Made by a program: the position numbers and the translations under genes
In this document: positions 19,410-28,698 of the stretch, piece after piece
How positions within the stretch are numbered: position 1 is the first letter of the stretch
How the letters are laid out: each line of letters begins with the position of its first letter
Origin: Flavobacteriales bacterium
GTDB taxonomy: Bacteria > Bacteroidota > Bacteroidia > Palsa-965
Length of the DNA stretch: 42,032 nucleotides
Direction: 5' to 3'
Assembly (NCBI GenBank): GCA_002737665.1
Contig: NSIF01000010.1
Location: forward strand, 1-42,032
Notes under the pieces: model-generated
What the model was told of the DNA's origin: nothing
What the model saw: the letters and a program-made list of their open reading frames with translations, nothing else
Database searches by the model: none

Positions 19410-20870
19410 ATGGCAGAGAAGAACGAAATATTAGAAGAGTTCACACAGGGCGAATATAAATACGGCTTCACATCTGACATCGAAACCGAATTTGCGCCCA
19501 AAGGATTAAATGAAGATATCGTGCGGTTTATTTCAATGAAAAAAAAAGAACCCCAATGGATGTTGGATTTTCGTTTGAAAGCATTTCGCCATTGGCTAAA
19601 AATGAAACACCCCGATCATTGGGCACATGTGAATTTTAAGCCAATTGATTTTCAAGATTCCTGTTATTACGCAGCGCCGAAAAAAATAAAAACCGTTGGA
19701 AGTTTGGATGAAGTGGATCAGGAGCTGTTGAAGACGTTTGAAAAACTTGGAATTTCCCTAGAGGAACAAAAGCGTTTAGTGGGTATGGAAAGCAAAATAG
19801 CTGTCGACGCGGTAATTGATTCTGTTTCTGTCAAAACAACTTTCAAAGAAGTACTTGCAGAAAAAGGAATTATTTTTTGTTCCTTTTCAGAAGCTGTGCA
19901 GGAACATCCTGAGCTTATTAAAAAATATATGGGATCTGTTGTTCCCTATACTGATAATTTTTACGCAACATTAAACTCCGCAGTATTCTCTGACGGATCT
20001 TTCTGTTACATTCCTAAAGGCGTTCGTTGTCCGATGGAATTGTCAACTTATTTCAGAATCAATTCTTCTGGCACCGGACAATTCGAAAGAACATTAATTG
20101 TTGCCGATGAAGGCGCTTACGTTTCATATCTTGAAGGTTGTACAGCTCCGATGCGTGATGAAAATCAATTGCATGCTGCAATTGTTGAAATTGTAGCACA
20201 TAAAGACGCGGAAGTAAAATATTCCACGGTACAGAATTGGTATCCCGGGAACAAAGAAGGTGTTGGTGGGATATATAATTTTGTAACAAAGCGTGGGATT
20301 TGTTTGGGTGACAATTCAAAAATTTCCTGGACACAAGTAGAAACGGGTTCTGCGATTACTTGGAAATATCCGAGCGTAATTTTAAAAGGAGACCATTCTG
20401 TAGGAGAATTTTATTCTGTTGCCGTTACCAATAATTATCAACAAGCTGATACCGGCACTAAAATGTTGCACATCGGAAAAAACACGCGCAGCACAATTAT
20501 TTCAAAAGGAATTTCCGCTGGTAAAAGTCAAAACTCTTACCGCGGTTTAGTTCGCATTAGTAAAGGCGCAACAAATGCAAGGAATTTTTCGCAGTGCGAT
20601 TCCTTGTTGATGGGCGATAAATGTGGAGCACATACTTTTCCTTATATCGAAATTCACGATAAGTCGGCAGTTGTAGAACATGAAGCTACAACTTCTAAAA
20701 TTGGAGAAGATCAGATTTTTTATTGCAAGCAACGTGGCATTGACACTGAAAAAGCAATCGGATTAATTGTGAATGGCTATTGCAGAGAGGTGTTGAATCA
20801 ACTCCCAATGGAATTTGCTGTGGAAGCACAAAAGTTATTGTCAGTAAGTTTAGAAGGAAGTGTTGGATAA
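19410..20870 (+). CDS. sufB: Fe-S cluster scaffold protein SufB
   Basis: The core subunit of the SufBC2D scaffold on which new Fe-S clusters are built. The 486 residues match the family length, with the beta-helix core and the conserved blocks [29 protein letters not shown], and the C-terminal [19 protein letters not shown] and [18 protein letters not shown]. The conserved C-terminal Cys and Glu regions that contribute to cluster assembly are present. It is tightly coupled to the sufA-like gene and is followed by sufC after 26 bp. Confidence 0.97.
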   Translation: MAEKNEILEEFTQGEYKYGFTSDIETEFAPKGLNEDIVRFISMKKKEPQWMLDFRLKAFRHWLKMKHPDHWAHVNFKPIDFQDSCYYAAPKKIKTVGSLDEVDQELLKTFEKLGISLEEQKRLVGMESKIAVDAVIDSVSVKTTFKEVLAEKGIIFCSFSEAVQEHPELIKKYMGSVVPYTDNFYATLNSAVFSDGSFCYIPKGVRCPMELSTYFRINSSGTGQFERTLIVADEGAYVSYLEGCTAPMRDENQLHAAIVEIVAHKDAEVKYSTVQNWYPGNKEGVGGIYNFVTKRGICLGDNSKISWTQVETGSAITWKYPSVILKGDHSVGEFYSVAVTNNYQQADTGTKMLHIGKNTRSTIISKGISAGKSQNSYRGLVRISKGATNARNFSQCDSLLMGDKCGAHTFPYIEIHDKSAVVEHEATTSKIGEDQIFYCKQRGIDTEKAIGLIVNGYCREVLNQLPMEFAVEAQKLLSVSLEGSVG

Positions 20871-20896
20871 AATTTGATTTTTCATCAATAAAAATT

Positions 20897-21652
20897 ATGA
20901 TTAACATAAAAAATTTACACGCATCCGTTGACGGACAAGAAATTCTAAAAGGATTAAATCTTGATGTAAAAGACGGGGAAGTCCATGCAATCATGGGGCC
21001 AAATGGTTCCGGAAAAAGTACGCTCGCTTCCGTCCTTGCAGGCAAATCAGAATATGAAGTCGCAGAAGGAGAAGTATTGTTTAATGGGAAAAATTTGTTG
21101 GAAATGTCTGCTGAGGATCGCGCACGTGAAGGGCTGTTTCTTGCATTTCAATATCCAGTTGAAATTCCAGGCGTGAGTAATATTAATTTTCTTAAAACAG
21201 CAATCAATGAAATTCGTGCATACAAAGGACTAGGTCCAATTGAGCCGAAAACATTTTTAGCAATGGTAAAAGAAAAACAATCGTTAGTAGAATTAGATGG
21301 TAAATTAACAGGACGCTCTGTAAACGAAGGGTTTTCAGGTGGAGAAAAAAAGCGAAATGAAATTTTTCAAATGGCAATGTTGGAACCAACGCTTGCGATA
21401 TTAGATGAAACGGATTCTGGGCTTGACATTGATGCATTACGAATTGTAGCAAACGGTGTAAATAAATTACGTGACCAAAAACGATCATTCATTATTGTAA
21501 CGCATTACCAGCGTTTGTTGGATTATATCATTCCGGATTTTGTTCATGTCTTATACAATGGTCGAATAGTAAAGACGGGCGGAAAAGAATTAGCGTTGGA
21601 GTTGGAAGCAAAAGGATACGACTGGTTAAAATCTGAATCTGTTGAAGCATAA
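20897..21652 (+). CDS. sufC: Fe-S assembly ATPase SufC
   Basis: The ABC-type ATPase of the SufBC2D complex, which drives conformational change in the scaffold. It has 251 residues with Walker [10 protein letters not shown], the signature FSGGEKKR (SufC-type rather than LSGGQ) and Walker [13 protein letters not shown]. The ATG giving [13 protein letters not shown] is chosen; a longer frame from 20780 would run back into the sufB coding sequence. SufD starts three bases after its stop. Confidence 0.97.
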   Translation: MINIKNLHASVDGQEILKGLNLDVKDGEVHAIMGPNGSGKSTLASVLAGKSEYEVAEGEVLFNGKNLLEMSAEDRAREGLFLAFQYPVEIPGVSNINFLKTAINEIRAYKGLGPIEPKTFLAMVKEKQSLVELDGKLTGRSVNEGFSGGEKKRNEIFQMAMLEPTLAILDETDSGLDIDALRIVANGVNKLRDQKRSFIIVTHYQRLLDYIIPDFVHVLYNGRIVKTGGKELALELEAKGYDWLKSESVEA

Positions 21653-21655
21653 ATT

Positions 21656-22954
21656 ATGAACGTAGCAGAAACTTTATCCTTCAAAGATGCATTGCTTGAA
21701 AATTTTGAGCGAATACTTCCTTCATTATACGGTGAATCTCAAACTCGCCGAAATGCAGCTGCTTACTTTGAGAAAATTGGTTTCCCTAATCGCAAAACGG
21801 AAGACTATAAATACATTAATCCAGAAGCTGTTTTAAAACAAGGCTTTGGTTTTAATGCACCTGTACTAAATGAATTAACAGCAAAGGATATTGCAAAATT
21901 CACGTTTAAAAAAGATTCCTCTGTACTAGTTATAGAGAACGGTAAATTTTCAGAAGCCCTTTCTCAATTAAAAAACTTGCCGAAAGGATTTACAATTTCA
22001 AACATTGCTGAGGCGGTTATTTCGAATGAAGTCGCCAAAAAACATTACACAAAACATGCACATTTTGATGCTGACCCATTTATCGCTTTAAATACCGCAA
22101 TGACCACAGGTGGTATTTTCATGCATGTCTCAAAAAACACACAATCAAAACATCCTATTCAGATAATTCATATTTCTAATTTTGAAACGCCTTCTTTTTC
22201 TCAAACAAGAAATCTAATTATCATTGAAGAAGGTGCCGAAGCAATTGTGATTGAATCCTATGAAACAATTGGTCAGGTAAAAACATTTTCAAATCCTGTC
22301 ACAGAAGTTTTCGTAGCAGCAAATGCAAAACTTGATCATTATAGAATTCAGTCGGAAGGTGAAAATGCCTTGCAGGTAAATACACTTCAAGCTTCCGTTT
22401 GCGGAAATTCAATATACAGCACCTACACATTTACCTTGGGAGGAAATTTTGTACGGAACAATCTAAACATTCTTTTCACTGAGAAAAATGGAGAAGCCCA
22501 CTTATTTGGCTTATACCCAATTGCGAATGAGCAGACAGTCGACAACCATACAATTGTAGATCATGCAGTACCTAATTGCATGAGTAATGAATTGTATAAA
22601 GGTGTAATTAACGGTAAAGCAAGCGCAACTTTTAACGGAAAAATTTTCGTTCGGCCTGATGCACAAAAAACAAATGCTTATCAGACCAATAGAAATATTT
22701 TATTGAGTGACAATGCCACTGTGAATACAAAACCTCAATTGGAAATTTATGCCGATGATGTAAAATGTTCGCACGGTACATCTACAGGAAAAGTAAATGA
22801 TGATGCAATGTTCTATTTGCAGGCACGAGGAATTGGGAAGGAAAGCGCACGTGCATTGCTTATCCGTGCGTTTGCTGAAGAAGTGGTAGACCTGGTGAAA
22901 ATTGAGGAGTTGAGAAATTATATTGACAGTAAAATTGATTCAATTTTAAAATGA
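21656..22954 (+). CDS. sufD: Fe-S cluster assembly protein SufD
   Basis: The SufB paralogue that completes the SufBC2D scaffold. The 432-residue protein has a variable helical N-terminus (1-about 110) and the conserved beta-helix C-terminal half with NTAMTTGG, FVRNNLNILF, HLFGLYP, DNHTIVDHAVPNC and the final block CSHGTSTGKVNDDAMFYLQARGI. The conserved CSHG motif late in the protein is present. It is followed by sufS after 25 bp. Confidence 0.95.
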   Translation: MNVAETLSFKDALLENFERILPSLYGESQTRRNAAAYFEKIGFPNRKTEDYKYINPEAVLKQGFGFNAPVLNELTAKDIAKFTFKKDSSVLVIENGKFSEALSQLKNLPKGFTISNIAEAVISNEVAKKHYTKHAHFDADPFIALNTAMTTGGIFMHVSKNTQSKHPIQIIHISNFETPSFSQTRNLIIIEEGAEAIVIESYETIGQVKTFSNPVTEVFVAANAKLDHYRIQSEGENALQVNTLQASVCGNSIYSTYTFTLGGNFVRNNLNILFTEKNGEAHLFGLYPIANEQTVDNHTIVDHAVPNCMSNELYKGVINGKASATFNGKIFVRPDAQKTNAYQTNRNILLSDNATVNTKPQLEIYADDVKCSHGTSTGKVNDDAMFYLQARGIGKESARALLIRAFAEEVVDLVKIEELRNYIDSKIDSILK

Positions 22955-22979
22955 TTAGACTTTCACAACGTTTTGCTAA

Positions 22980-24227
22980 ATGAATAAATCAAATAATATA
23001 TCGGAGTTGAATTACGACGTCAAAAAATATCGTTCTGATTTTCCAATTTTAACCCGCGAGGTTAATGGGAAACAATTAGTTTATTTTGACAATGGCTCAA
23101 CCACCCAAAAGCCAAAAGTTGTTATTGATTCCATGACGGATTATTATACCCGTTACAATTCCAATATTCATCGCGGTGTTCATCACTTGAGCCAAGAAGC
23201 GTCAACTGCTTATGAAAATGCACGTGTAACAGTACAAAAATTCCTGAACGCAAATTCAGCCAACGAAATTATTTTAACACGTGGCACAACGGAAAGCATC
23301 AATCTTGTTGCCTACTCTTACTTAAGAAAAAAATTATCTCCCGGTGATGAAATTCTCATTACTGAAATGGAACATCATTCCAATATTCTTCCATGGCAAA
23401 ACTTATGCGAAGAAATGAGTGTGGTACTTCGTGTGGTTCCTGTTAATAATAATGGTGAATTGGAAATTGAGTATTTGCAAAAAATGTTTTCTCCTAAAAC
23501 AAAGTTTTTTGCATTCACACACGTTTCAAATACACTTGGAACTATTAATCCCGCAAAAGAAATTATTGAGTTGGCACACGCCAATAACATCGCTGTGCTC
23601 GTAGATGGTGCGCAAGCCGTTCCTCATATGCAAGTAGATATTCAACATTTGAATTGTGATTTTTATTGTTTCTCCGCGCATAAAGTTTATGGGCCAACAG
23701 GAATCGGTGCCTTGTTTGTGAAAGAAGATATTTTAAACAACATGGTTCCGTATCAAACAGGTGGCGGAATAATCAAGACGGTTTCATTTGCAAAAACAAC
23801 CTATGTAGATGGTCCTCTTAAATTCGAAGCCGGAACTCCCAATATTGAAGGTGCTGTTGGAATGGCAAAGGCAATGGAATACATTACAGAAATTGGAATT
23901 GAAAAAATTATGCAGCATGAACATGAATTACTCGTGTATGCAACATCCAAATTGAATACGATTGACGGAATGCAAATTATCGGAACAGCTAAAAACAAAG
24001 CAGGTGTAATTTCATTTGTAGTTCGCAATATTCATCCGTTCGATATAGGAGCCATTTTAGATCAACAGGGAATTGCTGTTCGCACAGGACATCATTGCAC
24101 ACAACCTTTGGTAGAAAAATTTGGAATTCCGGGAACGGTCCGTGTTTCTTTCGGATTATATAACACAAAAGAAGAAGTTGATGTATTTATTGCTGCGCTT
24201 GAAAAAACAGTGAAAATGTTATCCTAA
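22980..24227 (+). CDS. sufS: Cysteine desulfurase SufS
   Basis: A PLP-dependent group II cysteine desulfurase that takes sulfur from cysteine as a persulfide for cluster assembly. In 415 residues the PLP-binding lysine is K235 (CFSAHKVYGPTG) and the persulfide-forming cysteine is C373 (VRTGHHCTQP). The short active-site loop fits SufS rather than IscS. Its stop codon directly abuts the sufE start, matching the known SufS-SufE partnership. Confidence 0.97.
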   Translation: MNKSNNISELNYDVKKYRSDFPILTREVNGKQLVYFDNGSTTQKPKVVIDSMTDYYTRYNSNIHRGVHHLSQEASTAYENARVTVQKFLNANSANEIILTRGTTESINLVAYSYLRKKLSPGDEILITEMEHHSNILPWQNLCEEMSVVLRVVPVNNNGELEIEYLQKMFSPKTKFFAFTHVSNTLGTINPAKEIIELAHANNIAVLVDGAQAVPHMQVDIQHLNCDFYCFSAHKVYGPTGIGALFVKEDILNNMVPYQTGGGIIKTVSFAKTTYVDGPLKFEAGTPNIEGAVGMAKAMEYITEIGIEKIMQHEHELLVYATSKLNTIDGMQIIGTAKNKAGVISFVVRNIHPFDIGAILDQQGIAVRTGHHCTQPLVEKFGIPGTVRVSFGLYNTKEEVDVFIAALEKTVKMLS

Positions 24228-24656
24228 ATGAACATTGCTGAAATAGAAAACGAATTAATAGAACAATTTTCCATATTTGATTTGTGGGATGATAAATATC
24301 AATACCTCATTGACATGGCAAAGGCGCTTCCTATTTTGGATGAAAAATATAAAACTCCTGATCGTTTAATCAAAGGGTGCCAGAGCCAGGTTTGGTTACA
24401 TACTGAATTAATTAACGGGAAAATAATTTTTCACGCCGACAGTGACGCGATTATTACAAAAGGAATTGTTGCATTATTATTAAAAGTTTTTTCTGGACAT
24501 GCCCCAAAAGAAATTATTGAGGCGCAATTAAACTTCATTAATAAAATAGGGTTAGCGGAACACCTCTCTCCTACTCGAGCAAACGGATTAGTGGCAATGA
24601 TTAAACAAATGAAAATGGATGCATTTGTAATGCAATCCAATTCAACAATGAAATAA
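24228..24656 (+). CDS. sufE: Sulfur acceptor protein SufE
   Basis: Accepts persulfide sulfur from SufS and passes it to SufB. The 142-residue protein has the reactive cysteine at C51 in the motif KGCQSQVWLH, the same position as in E. coli SufE. It begins on the base after the sufS stop and is followed by the MIP18-like gene after five bases, so the three are clearly co-translated. Confidence 0.96.
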   Translation: MNIAEIENELIEQFSIFDLWDDKYQYLIDMAKALPILDEKYKTPDRLIKGCQSQVWLHTELINGKIIFHADSDAIITKGIVALLLKVFSGHAPKEIIEAQLNFINKIGLAEHLSPTRANGLVAMIKQMKMDAFVMQSNSTMK

Positions 24657-24661
24657 ATATT

Positions 24662-24991
24662 ATGGACGCAAACATTGTTTCGAACTATCCGGAATTAACA
24701 CAGGCGGTAATTGATGCCCTAAAAACTTGTTATGACCCAGAAATCCCTGTTGACATCTGGGAACTTGGATTGATTTACGAAATTGCAATCAATGATGATA
24801 AAGAAGTAAAACTCCTTATGACACTCACATCTCCGAATTGTCCGGTTGCAGAATCTTTACCTGCTGATATATCGGACAAAGTAAGAACGGTGCGTGGCGT
24901 AAAAGGCTGTGATGTAAAAGTGACGTTTGAACCACCATGGATGAAAGAAATGATGAGCGAGGTGGCGCAATTAGAATTAGGGTTTATGTGA
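24662..24991 (+). CDS. SufT/MIP18-like (DUF59) Fe-S maturation protein
   Basis: A 109-residue MIP18/DUF59 family protein, the group that includes SufT and PaaD and takes part in Fe-S delivery to target proteins. The DPEIPVDIWELGLIYEI motif (25-41) and the conserved cysteine C60 in TLTSPNCPVAESLP define the family. The C-terminal EPPW motif is typical. Its place directly after sufE supports a role in the SUF pathway. A 75 bp spacer with a hairpin repeat separates it from the next gene. Confidence 0.92.
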   Translation: MDANIVSNYPELTQAVIDALKTCYDPEIPVDIWELGLIYEIAINDDKEVKLLMTLTSPNCPVAESLPADISDKVRTVRGVKGCDVKVTFEPPWMKEMMSEVAQLELGFM

Positions 24992-24993
24992 CC

Positions 24994-25061
24994 TCGATAC
25001 ATTTTTCTTTTTTGTCAGACTGAGTGTCCGACGCAGGAGGATGTATCGAAGTCTGACAAAA
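24994..25061. repeat. Intergenic hairpin repeat with interleaved arms
   Basis: TTTTGTCAGACT (25010-25021) is the reverse complement of AGTCTGACAAAA (25050-25061). TCGATACAT (24994-25002) is the reverse complement of ATGTATCGA (25041-25049). The arms are in the order A-B-A'-B', so only one pairing (or a pseudoknot) can form. The style, with GTCAGACTGAG facing TCGAAGTCTGAC, looks like a dispersed REP-like element that landed inside the suf operon. This window contains one copy. Confidence 0.6.
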
Positions 25062-25066
25062 TCACA

Positions 25067-25573
25067 ATGGAAGAAATAATAAACAAAGTAGAAAACAGCG
25101 GATTAATTACAATTGATCTAGGAGAATTATATCTGCCCGGTGAGCGTGTATTGATTGATATAAAAGACCAACTCTTTCAGGAATTGATTCTTCGCGAAAA
25201 AGATTTTCGAGAATTTATTAAATCATATGATTGGTCGCAATACAAAGACAAATATGTTGCTTTGACTTGCTCTGCTGATGCAATTATACCCGATTGGACT
25301 TGGATGTTATTGGCTTCCGCACTCGAACCATTTGCAAAAAAAATAGTTTTTGGATCGATTGATGTTTTAGAAACTGTTTTGTTTGACGAAATTCTTTCCA
25401 ACTTCAATGTTGAACAATATCGCGATGCACGAATTGTAATTAAAGGTTGTGGCGACAAACCTGTTCCTAAATACGCTTACATCGAATTGACTCGTAAACT
25501 ACAGCCAATTGTAAAAAGTATTATGTACGGCGAACCTTGCTCTACTGTTCCTGTATATAAACAGCGGAAATAA
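25067..25573 (+). CDS. DUF2480 family protein
   Basis: A 168-residue protein that I recognise as DUF2480, a family of unknown function found next to suf genes in Bacteroidota. It has no signal peptide or membrane segment and is mixed alpha/beta and acidic. Two cysteines stand out: one in KGCGDKPVPKYAY and one in YGEPCSTVPVYK near the C-terminus. The conserved location at the end of the suf operon suggests a role in Fe-S assembly, but that is inference. It is the last gene of the operon and is convergent with the lysyl-oxidase-like gene. Confidence 0.8.
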   Translation: MEEIINKVENSGLITIDLGELYLPGERVLIDIKDQLFQELILREKDFREFIKSYDWSQYKDKYVALTCSADAIIPDWTWMLLASALEPFAKKIVFGSIDVLETVLFDEILSNFNVEQYRDARIVIKGCGDKPVPKYAYIELTRKLQPIVKSIMYGEPCSTVPVYKQRK

Positions 25574-25604
25574 AAAAGGAGCAACATTTCTGCTACCCCT
25601 TTAA
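25572..25604. terminator. Possible bidirectional terminator
   Basis: An imperfect hairpin, AAAAAGG-AGCA / TGCT-ACCCCTTT, with a seven-base loop lies between two convergent genes, with A-rich and T-rich flanks on the two sides. One bulge weakens the stem. Confidence 0.45.
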
Positions 25605-25636
25605 TTTTTCATAATTCTGTGCAACAGTCGAAAGGT

Positions 25637-27460
25637 CTATTTAATATTTATCACCTTTAAAGTTGCCGCATGATTCTGTGTTGTCAGTTTTACAAAATAA
25701 GCTCCTTCTCCTAAGCTAAGCGAATTGAAATCAACTTCGACATTGTGCCAGCCGATTGTTTCTTTTCCTTTTGCAAGAACAGAAATACGTTCGCCTAACA
25801 AATTATAAAGTTCCAATTGCACCTCTCCTGTTTCTGGCATTTGATAAGAAATTGTTGTTGATCCAACAGCAGGATTCGGCATTGCTTTCAGCATTTGCGC
25901 TGAGAAATTTCCAATGTAATCCATTCCGGTAATAAAAATTACCATTGTTGTATCAAAAGTTCCGCACACATTTGTCTGTGTAAGTGTCACGGTGTAAGTT
26001 CCCCCAAACGTATAGGTGTGCATTGTTGGGTTATTTATTGTGTCGGTTACGCCATCACCAAAATCCCATTCGAACCAGGTTAAATCTGTATTGTTATTAC
26101 TAAATGTTGCGGTTTGTCCTGAAATGGATGTATTTGTGAAACCACTTCCTATCGGGCTGTGTTGCTGTGTTAATGTGATTGGAACTTTAACCCAGTTATT
26201 GCTGTCATCTGTTTCAATAAAATTATTATCAGGATCTGTAATTGAAATAATATAATAATCCCCATTACAAACATTCGTTAAATCAATATCCATTCCCGCT
26301 AAAGTCTGAGAATAAATATCAAGATTCCCGGTATAAATTCCCTGGTCTTGTCCACATCCTGTAACAACTCCAAATGGAGAATTTGGAATATTAGCCATTG
26401 TAATAATGTTGCCCGCTGTGTCACGACAGTAACCATAATCGCTTGTGCAATCGCCAAGGTTAATCAAACAGAAAGCAATTTTTTGTCCTTGCGCAATAAT
26501 CGGCCAGTTCAAAGGGTTCGCAATTAACGTGTCTTCTTTTCTCAATGTAAATACGCCCCAATCATTAACGTGAACGTGACCATGAGATGGATGATAACTC
26601 ATTGTTCCGGGTGTAAGCGTATCAAAAGATGTGATAACACTTCCATTTTTACGATAGAGTGTTTGAATTAATTGTTGTGTTGGAGGATTTCCATTTGGAC
26701 AAATTGAAGTGTTACAAGGAACCGAAACTGTATCGCACCAGCAATTATTTGATCCGTGAATTTCCATAGGACCCCAACCAATGTTTGGTGTTGCATTACT
26801 CAGTGTGATTAATCCAGGTGTCTCTGTATGTTGCGCTGTAATAATATCTGCTGATGCTATCATGTCAGGAAAAAGATCGCAAATCTGTGAACTATCGGGA
26901 CAAAAACAACCCATTCCGTTTGCCATAGAACATGGTCCTAAAGAAGGTGGTGGATCACTAGGAGGATTTGCACAAAAATTTAAACTCACACTTGAAATAA
27001 TTCCAATATCACTCGGAACTTCATCACATGCACTGAAATACCAAGTACCATTCGGATCAGATCCGTTGTTGAGTTGATTAATAGAATTATCCGGTAAGTG
27101 ATTTCCTGTGAAAGGTGCTCCTGATTGTGACAGCAAAATTGTTGCTGACATTGTAAAAACTGTATTGGTGAAATTATCCCCAGCACCACCTTGGTTATTT
27201 GAAAGTCGAACAGAATCTCCACTTGGAGAAATTATCCATAAATCTAAATCGCCATCGTAAGTGTGGGTAATATTTACAGTCACAGAACAAAGTCCGTACA
27301 CGGTATCCATTGTAACCGGAAGTCCTGTGCAAACAATCGTAACAGCAGTACAATTGTTGTCTGTAATACCTGCGTTTGGAGAAACGGTAAATGTTTGCGC
27401 CGAAGCTGCAAAACAAATAAACCCCGTTAATAGTAATAGTGAGAGGTAGCGTTTTTTCAT
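25637..27460 (-). CDS. T9SS-secreted lysyl-oxidase-like protein with P-domain and PKD domain
   Basis: A secreted multidomain protein of 607 residues. Order: signal peptide (1-21); P-domain-like jelly roll (about 25-165); Cys-rich linker (about 175-260); lysyl-oxidase-like domain (about 265-430); PKD domain (about 435-510, TWFEWDFGDG); T9SS sorting domain (about 525-607). The middle domain has HPSHGHVHVNDWGVF, whose H293, H295 and H297 match the copper-binding HxHxH of lysyl oxidases. GQKIAFCLINLGDCTSDYGYC has K327 where animal enzymes have the cofactor lysine (GHKASFCLEDT). Y376 and Y383 are candidates for the cofactor tyrosine. The end of the domain (GDYYIISITDP...ETDDSNN) also follows the family. 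If active, it would oxidise amines or lysines outside the cell; that is inference. Confidence 0.82.
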   Translation of the reverse strand: MKKRYLSLLLLTGFICFAASAQTFTVSPNAGITDNNCTAVTIVCTGLPVTMDTVYGLCSVTVNITHTYDGDLDLWIISPSGDSVRLSNNQGGAGDNFTNTVFTMSATILLSQSGAPFTGNHLPDNSINQLNNGSDPNGTWYFSACDEVPSDIGIISSVSLNFCANPPSDPPPSLGPCSMANGMGCFCPDSSQICDLFPDMIASADIITAQHTETPGLITLSNATPNIGWGPMEIHGSNNCWCDTVSVPCNTSICPNGNPPTQQLIQTLYRKNGSVITSFDTLTPGTMSYHPSHGHVHVNDWGVFTLRKEDTLIANPLNWPIIAQGQKIAFCLINLGDCTSDYGYCRDTAGNIITMANIPNSPFGVVTGCGQDQGIYTGNLDIYSQTLAGMDIDLTNVCNGDYYIISITDPDNNFIETDDSNNWVKVPITLTQQHSPIGSGFTNTSISGQTATFSNNNTDLTWFEWDFGDGVTDTINNPTMHTYTFGGTYTVTLTQTNVCGTFDTTMVIFITGMDYIGNFSAQMLKAMPNPAVGSTTISYQMPETGEVQLELYNLLGERISVLAKGKETIGWHNVEVDFNSLSLGEGAYFVKLTTQNHAATLKVINIK

Positions 27461-27589
27461 AGGTTTATTTAAAAATTTAAATATACGAAATCTATCCTTT
27501 AAATGAAAATTGAATATGAAAAGAGACTAAAAATTATACCATATACGAAGACGGATTGTTTTTTATCAACGCAAACACAATGAACCCTA

Positions 27590-27621
27590 AAAAATCCTCC
27601 CGATTTCTCAAGAGGATTTTT
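27590..27621 (-). terminator. Intrinsic terminator after the 340-residue T9SS gene
   Basis: AAAAATCCTC (27590-27599) pairs with GAGGATTTTT (27612-27621) around a 12-base loop. Read on the minus strand it lies just after the stop codon of the upstream gene and ends in a T tract. Confidence 0.8.
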
Positions 27622-27637
27622 ATACCCATTTATAGAA

Positions 27638-28660
27638 TTAGTGAGCTACAGAAAGTTTCTGAATAATTCTTTGTTCGCCGGAAACAAGCGTTACAAAGTA
27701 AAGTCCATTTGAAAGTTTAGCAGTATTCAAATTGTAATTATAAGTCCCTACAGACATTGATCCTACGTTGTCATTTGAAACAACACGCCCTTCCATGTCT
27801 TTTATCTCCACTGTTACATTACCTGCGTTTTTCACAGTATACAAAAGGGTAGCGTTCTCTTGTGAAGGATTCGGAAACATCCCAACATTTCCAAATATTT
27901 GTTCGGTCTCATTAAACCCAGTTACCAATTGACCAAAACGATAAACTGTAGAATTTACTGGAGTGCTATTCAAAGCAACTGGTATATTTTGTGGCCCAGA
28001 AAATGGATTATAAACCGTCAGTGTTGGAGCTGCAGGATTTGCACTCAACGCTAAACTATACAATAGTGTTTGCTGACCTGAATCTAATTGAATAATTCCA
28101 ATTGAAGGACCTGGGCTTAAAGAATCTAAGTAACAATTTAAAGGGTGAGTTATTACAGATGGGCCAACACGCACCTCTATTGAATTATCCGCTTCATAAA
28201 ACCATGTTTGAAAATTTACTACTGAAGAAAAATTTCCATAGGAATAAAACTCATTTACGAAACCTGCGTCAGCGCATTGAACTTTAAAAATTCTAGTGCC
28301 GGGGCTTCCAATAGTTGTATAAGTTACTGGCGACTTTGAAACGAGCGTTCCTGTATCTATAAGCTGCGCAAAAAAAGTATATAGCCCCATGTTATCAATG
28401 CCATTGGGGAACGCAACAATTCCTGGAATCATATCCGCTATGCTTACTACAGTACCTTGAAAATTAAAATTAAATCCCATTGGTAAATATGCAATTGGTG
28501 TAGACATTCCCCAAGGCGTTACACCATATACATCAGTTCCTGTAATTGGCGTGTACGCCGACTGAAATTGAGAAAAGACAAAGCTGTACGACTGCGCTTT
28601 AATGTTGCTCGTTCCGTAAAAAAATACAGAAATAAAAATTGAGAGTAGCGTTTTTTTCAT
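27638..28660 (-). CDS. T9SS-sorted secreted protein of unknown function
   Basis: A 340-residue extracellular protein. It has a signal peptide (1-about 23, ending NIKAQ), a beta-rich domain of about 200 residues that I do not recognise, then a T9SS type A sorting domain from FPNPSQENATLLY (about 260) to the C-terminus. The unknown domain is rich in Gly, Pro, Thr and aromatic residues. It has no visible catalytic motif and few cysteines. It starts 38 bp after the PurF-like gene and has a strong terminator, so it may be read partly from that gene's promoter. Confidence 0.8.
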   Translation of the reverse strand: MKKTLLSIFISVFFYGTSNIKAQSYSFVFSQFQSAYTPITGTDVYGVTPWGMSTPIAYLPMGFNFNFQGTVVSIADMIPGIVAFPNGIDNMGLYTFFAQLIDTGTLVSKSPVTYTTIGSPGTRIFKVQCADAGFVNEFYSYGNFSSVVNFQTWFYEADNSIEVRVGPSVITHPLNCYLDSLSPGPSIGIIQLDSGQQTLLYSLALSANPAAPTLTVYNPFSGPQNIPVALNSTPVNSTVYRFGQLVTGFNETEQIFGNVGMFPNPSQENATLLYTVKNAGNVTVEIKDMEGRVVSNDNVGSMSVGTYNYNLNTAKLSNGLYFVTLVSGEQRIIQKLSVAH

Positions 28661-28698
28661 TGTTTTGTTTTAGGTTAGTTTTATGATTTTCCGTTCAA

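Noticed and set aside
20780-20896. Longer N-terminus for SufC
   Set aside because: This stretch is out-of-frame sufB coding sequence; the internal ATG gives the standard SufC start.
23281-23300. TGGCAC sequences that recall sigma-54 promoters
   Set aside because: They lie inside sufS coding sequence and lack a properly spaced GC at -12; no intergenic site was convincing despite rpoN in the window.
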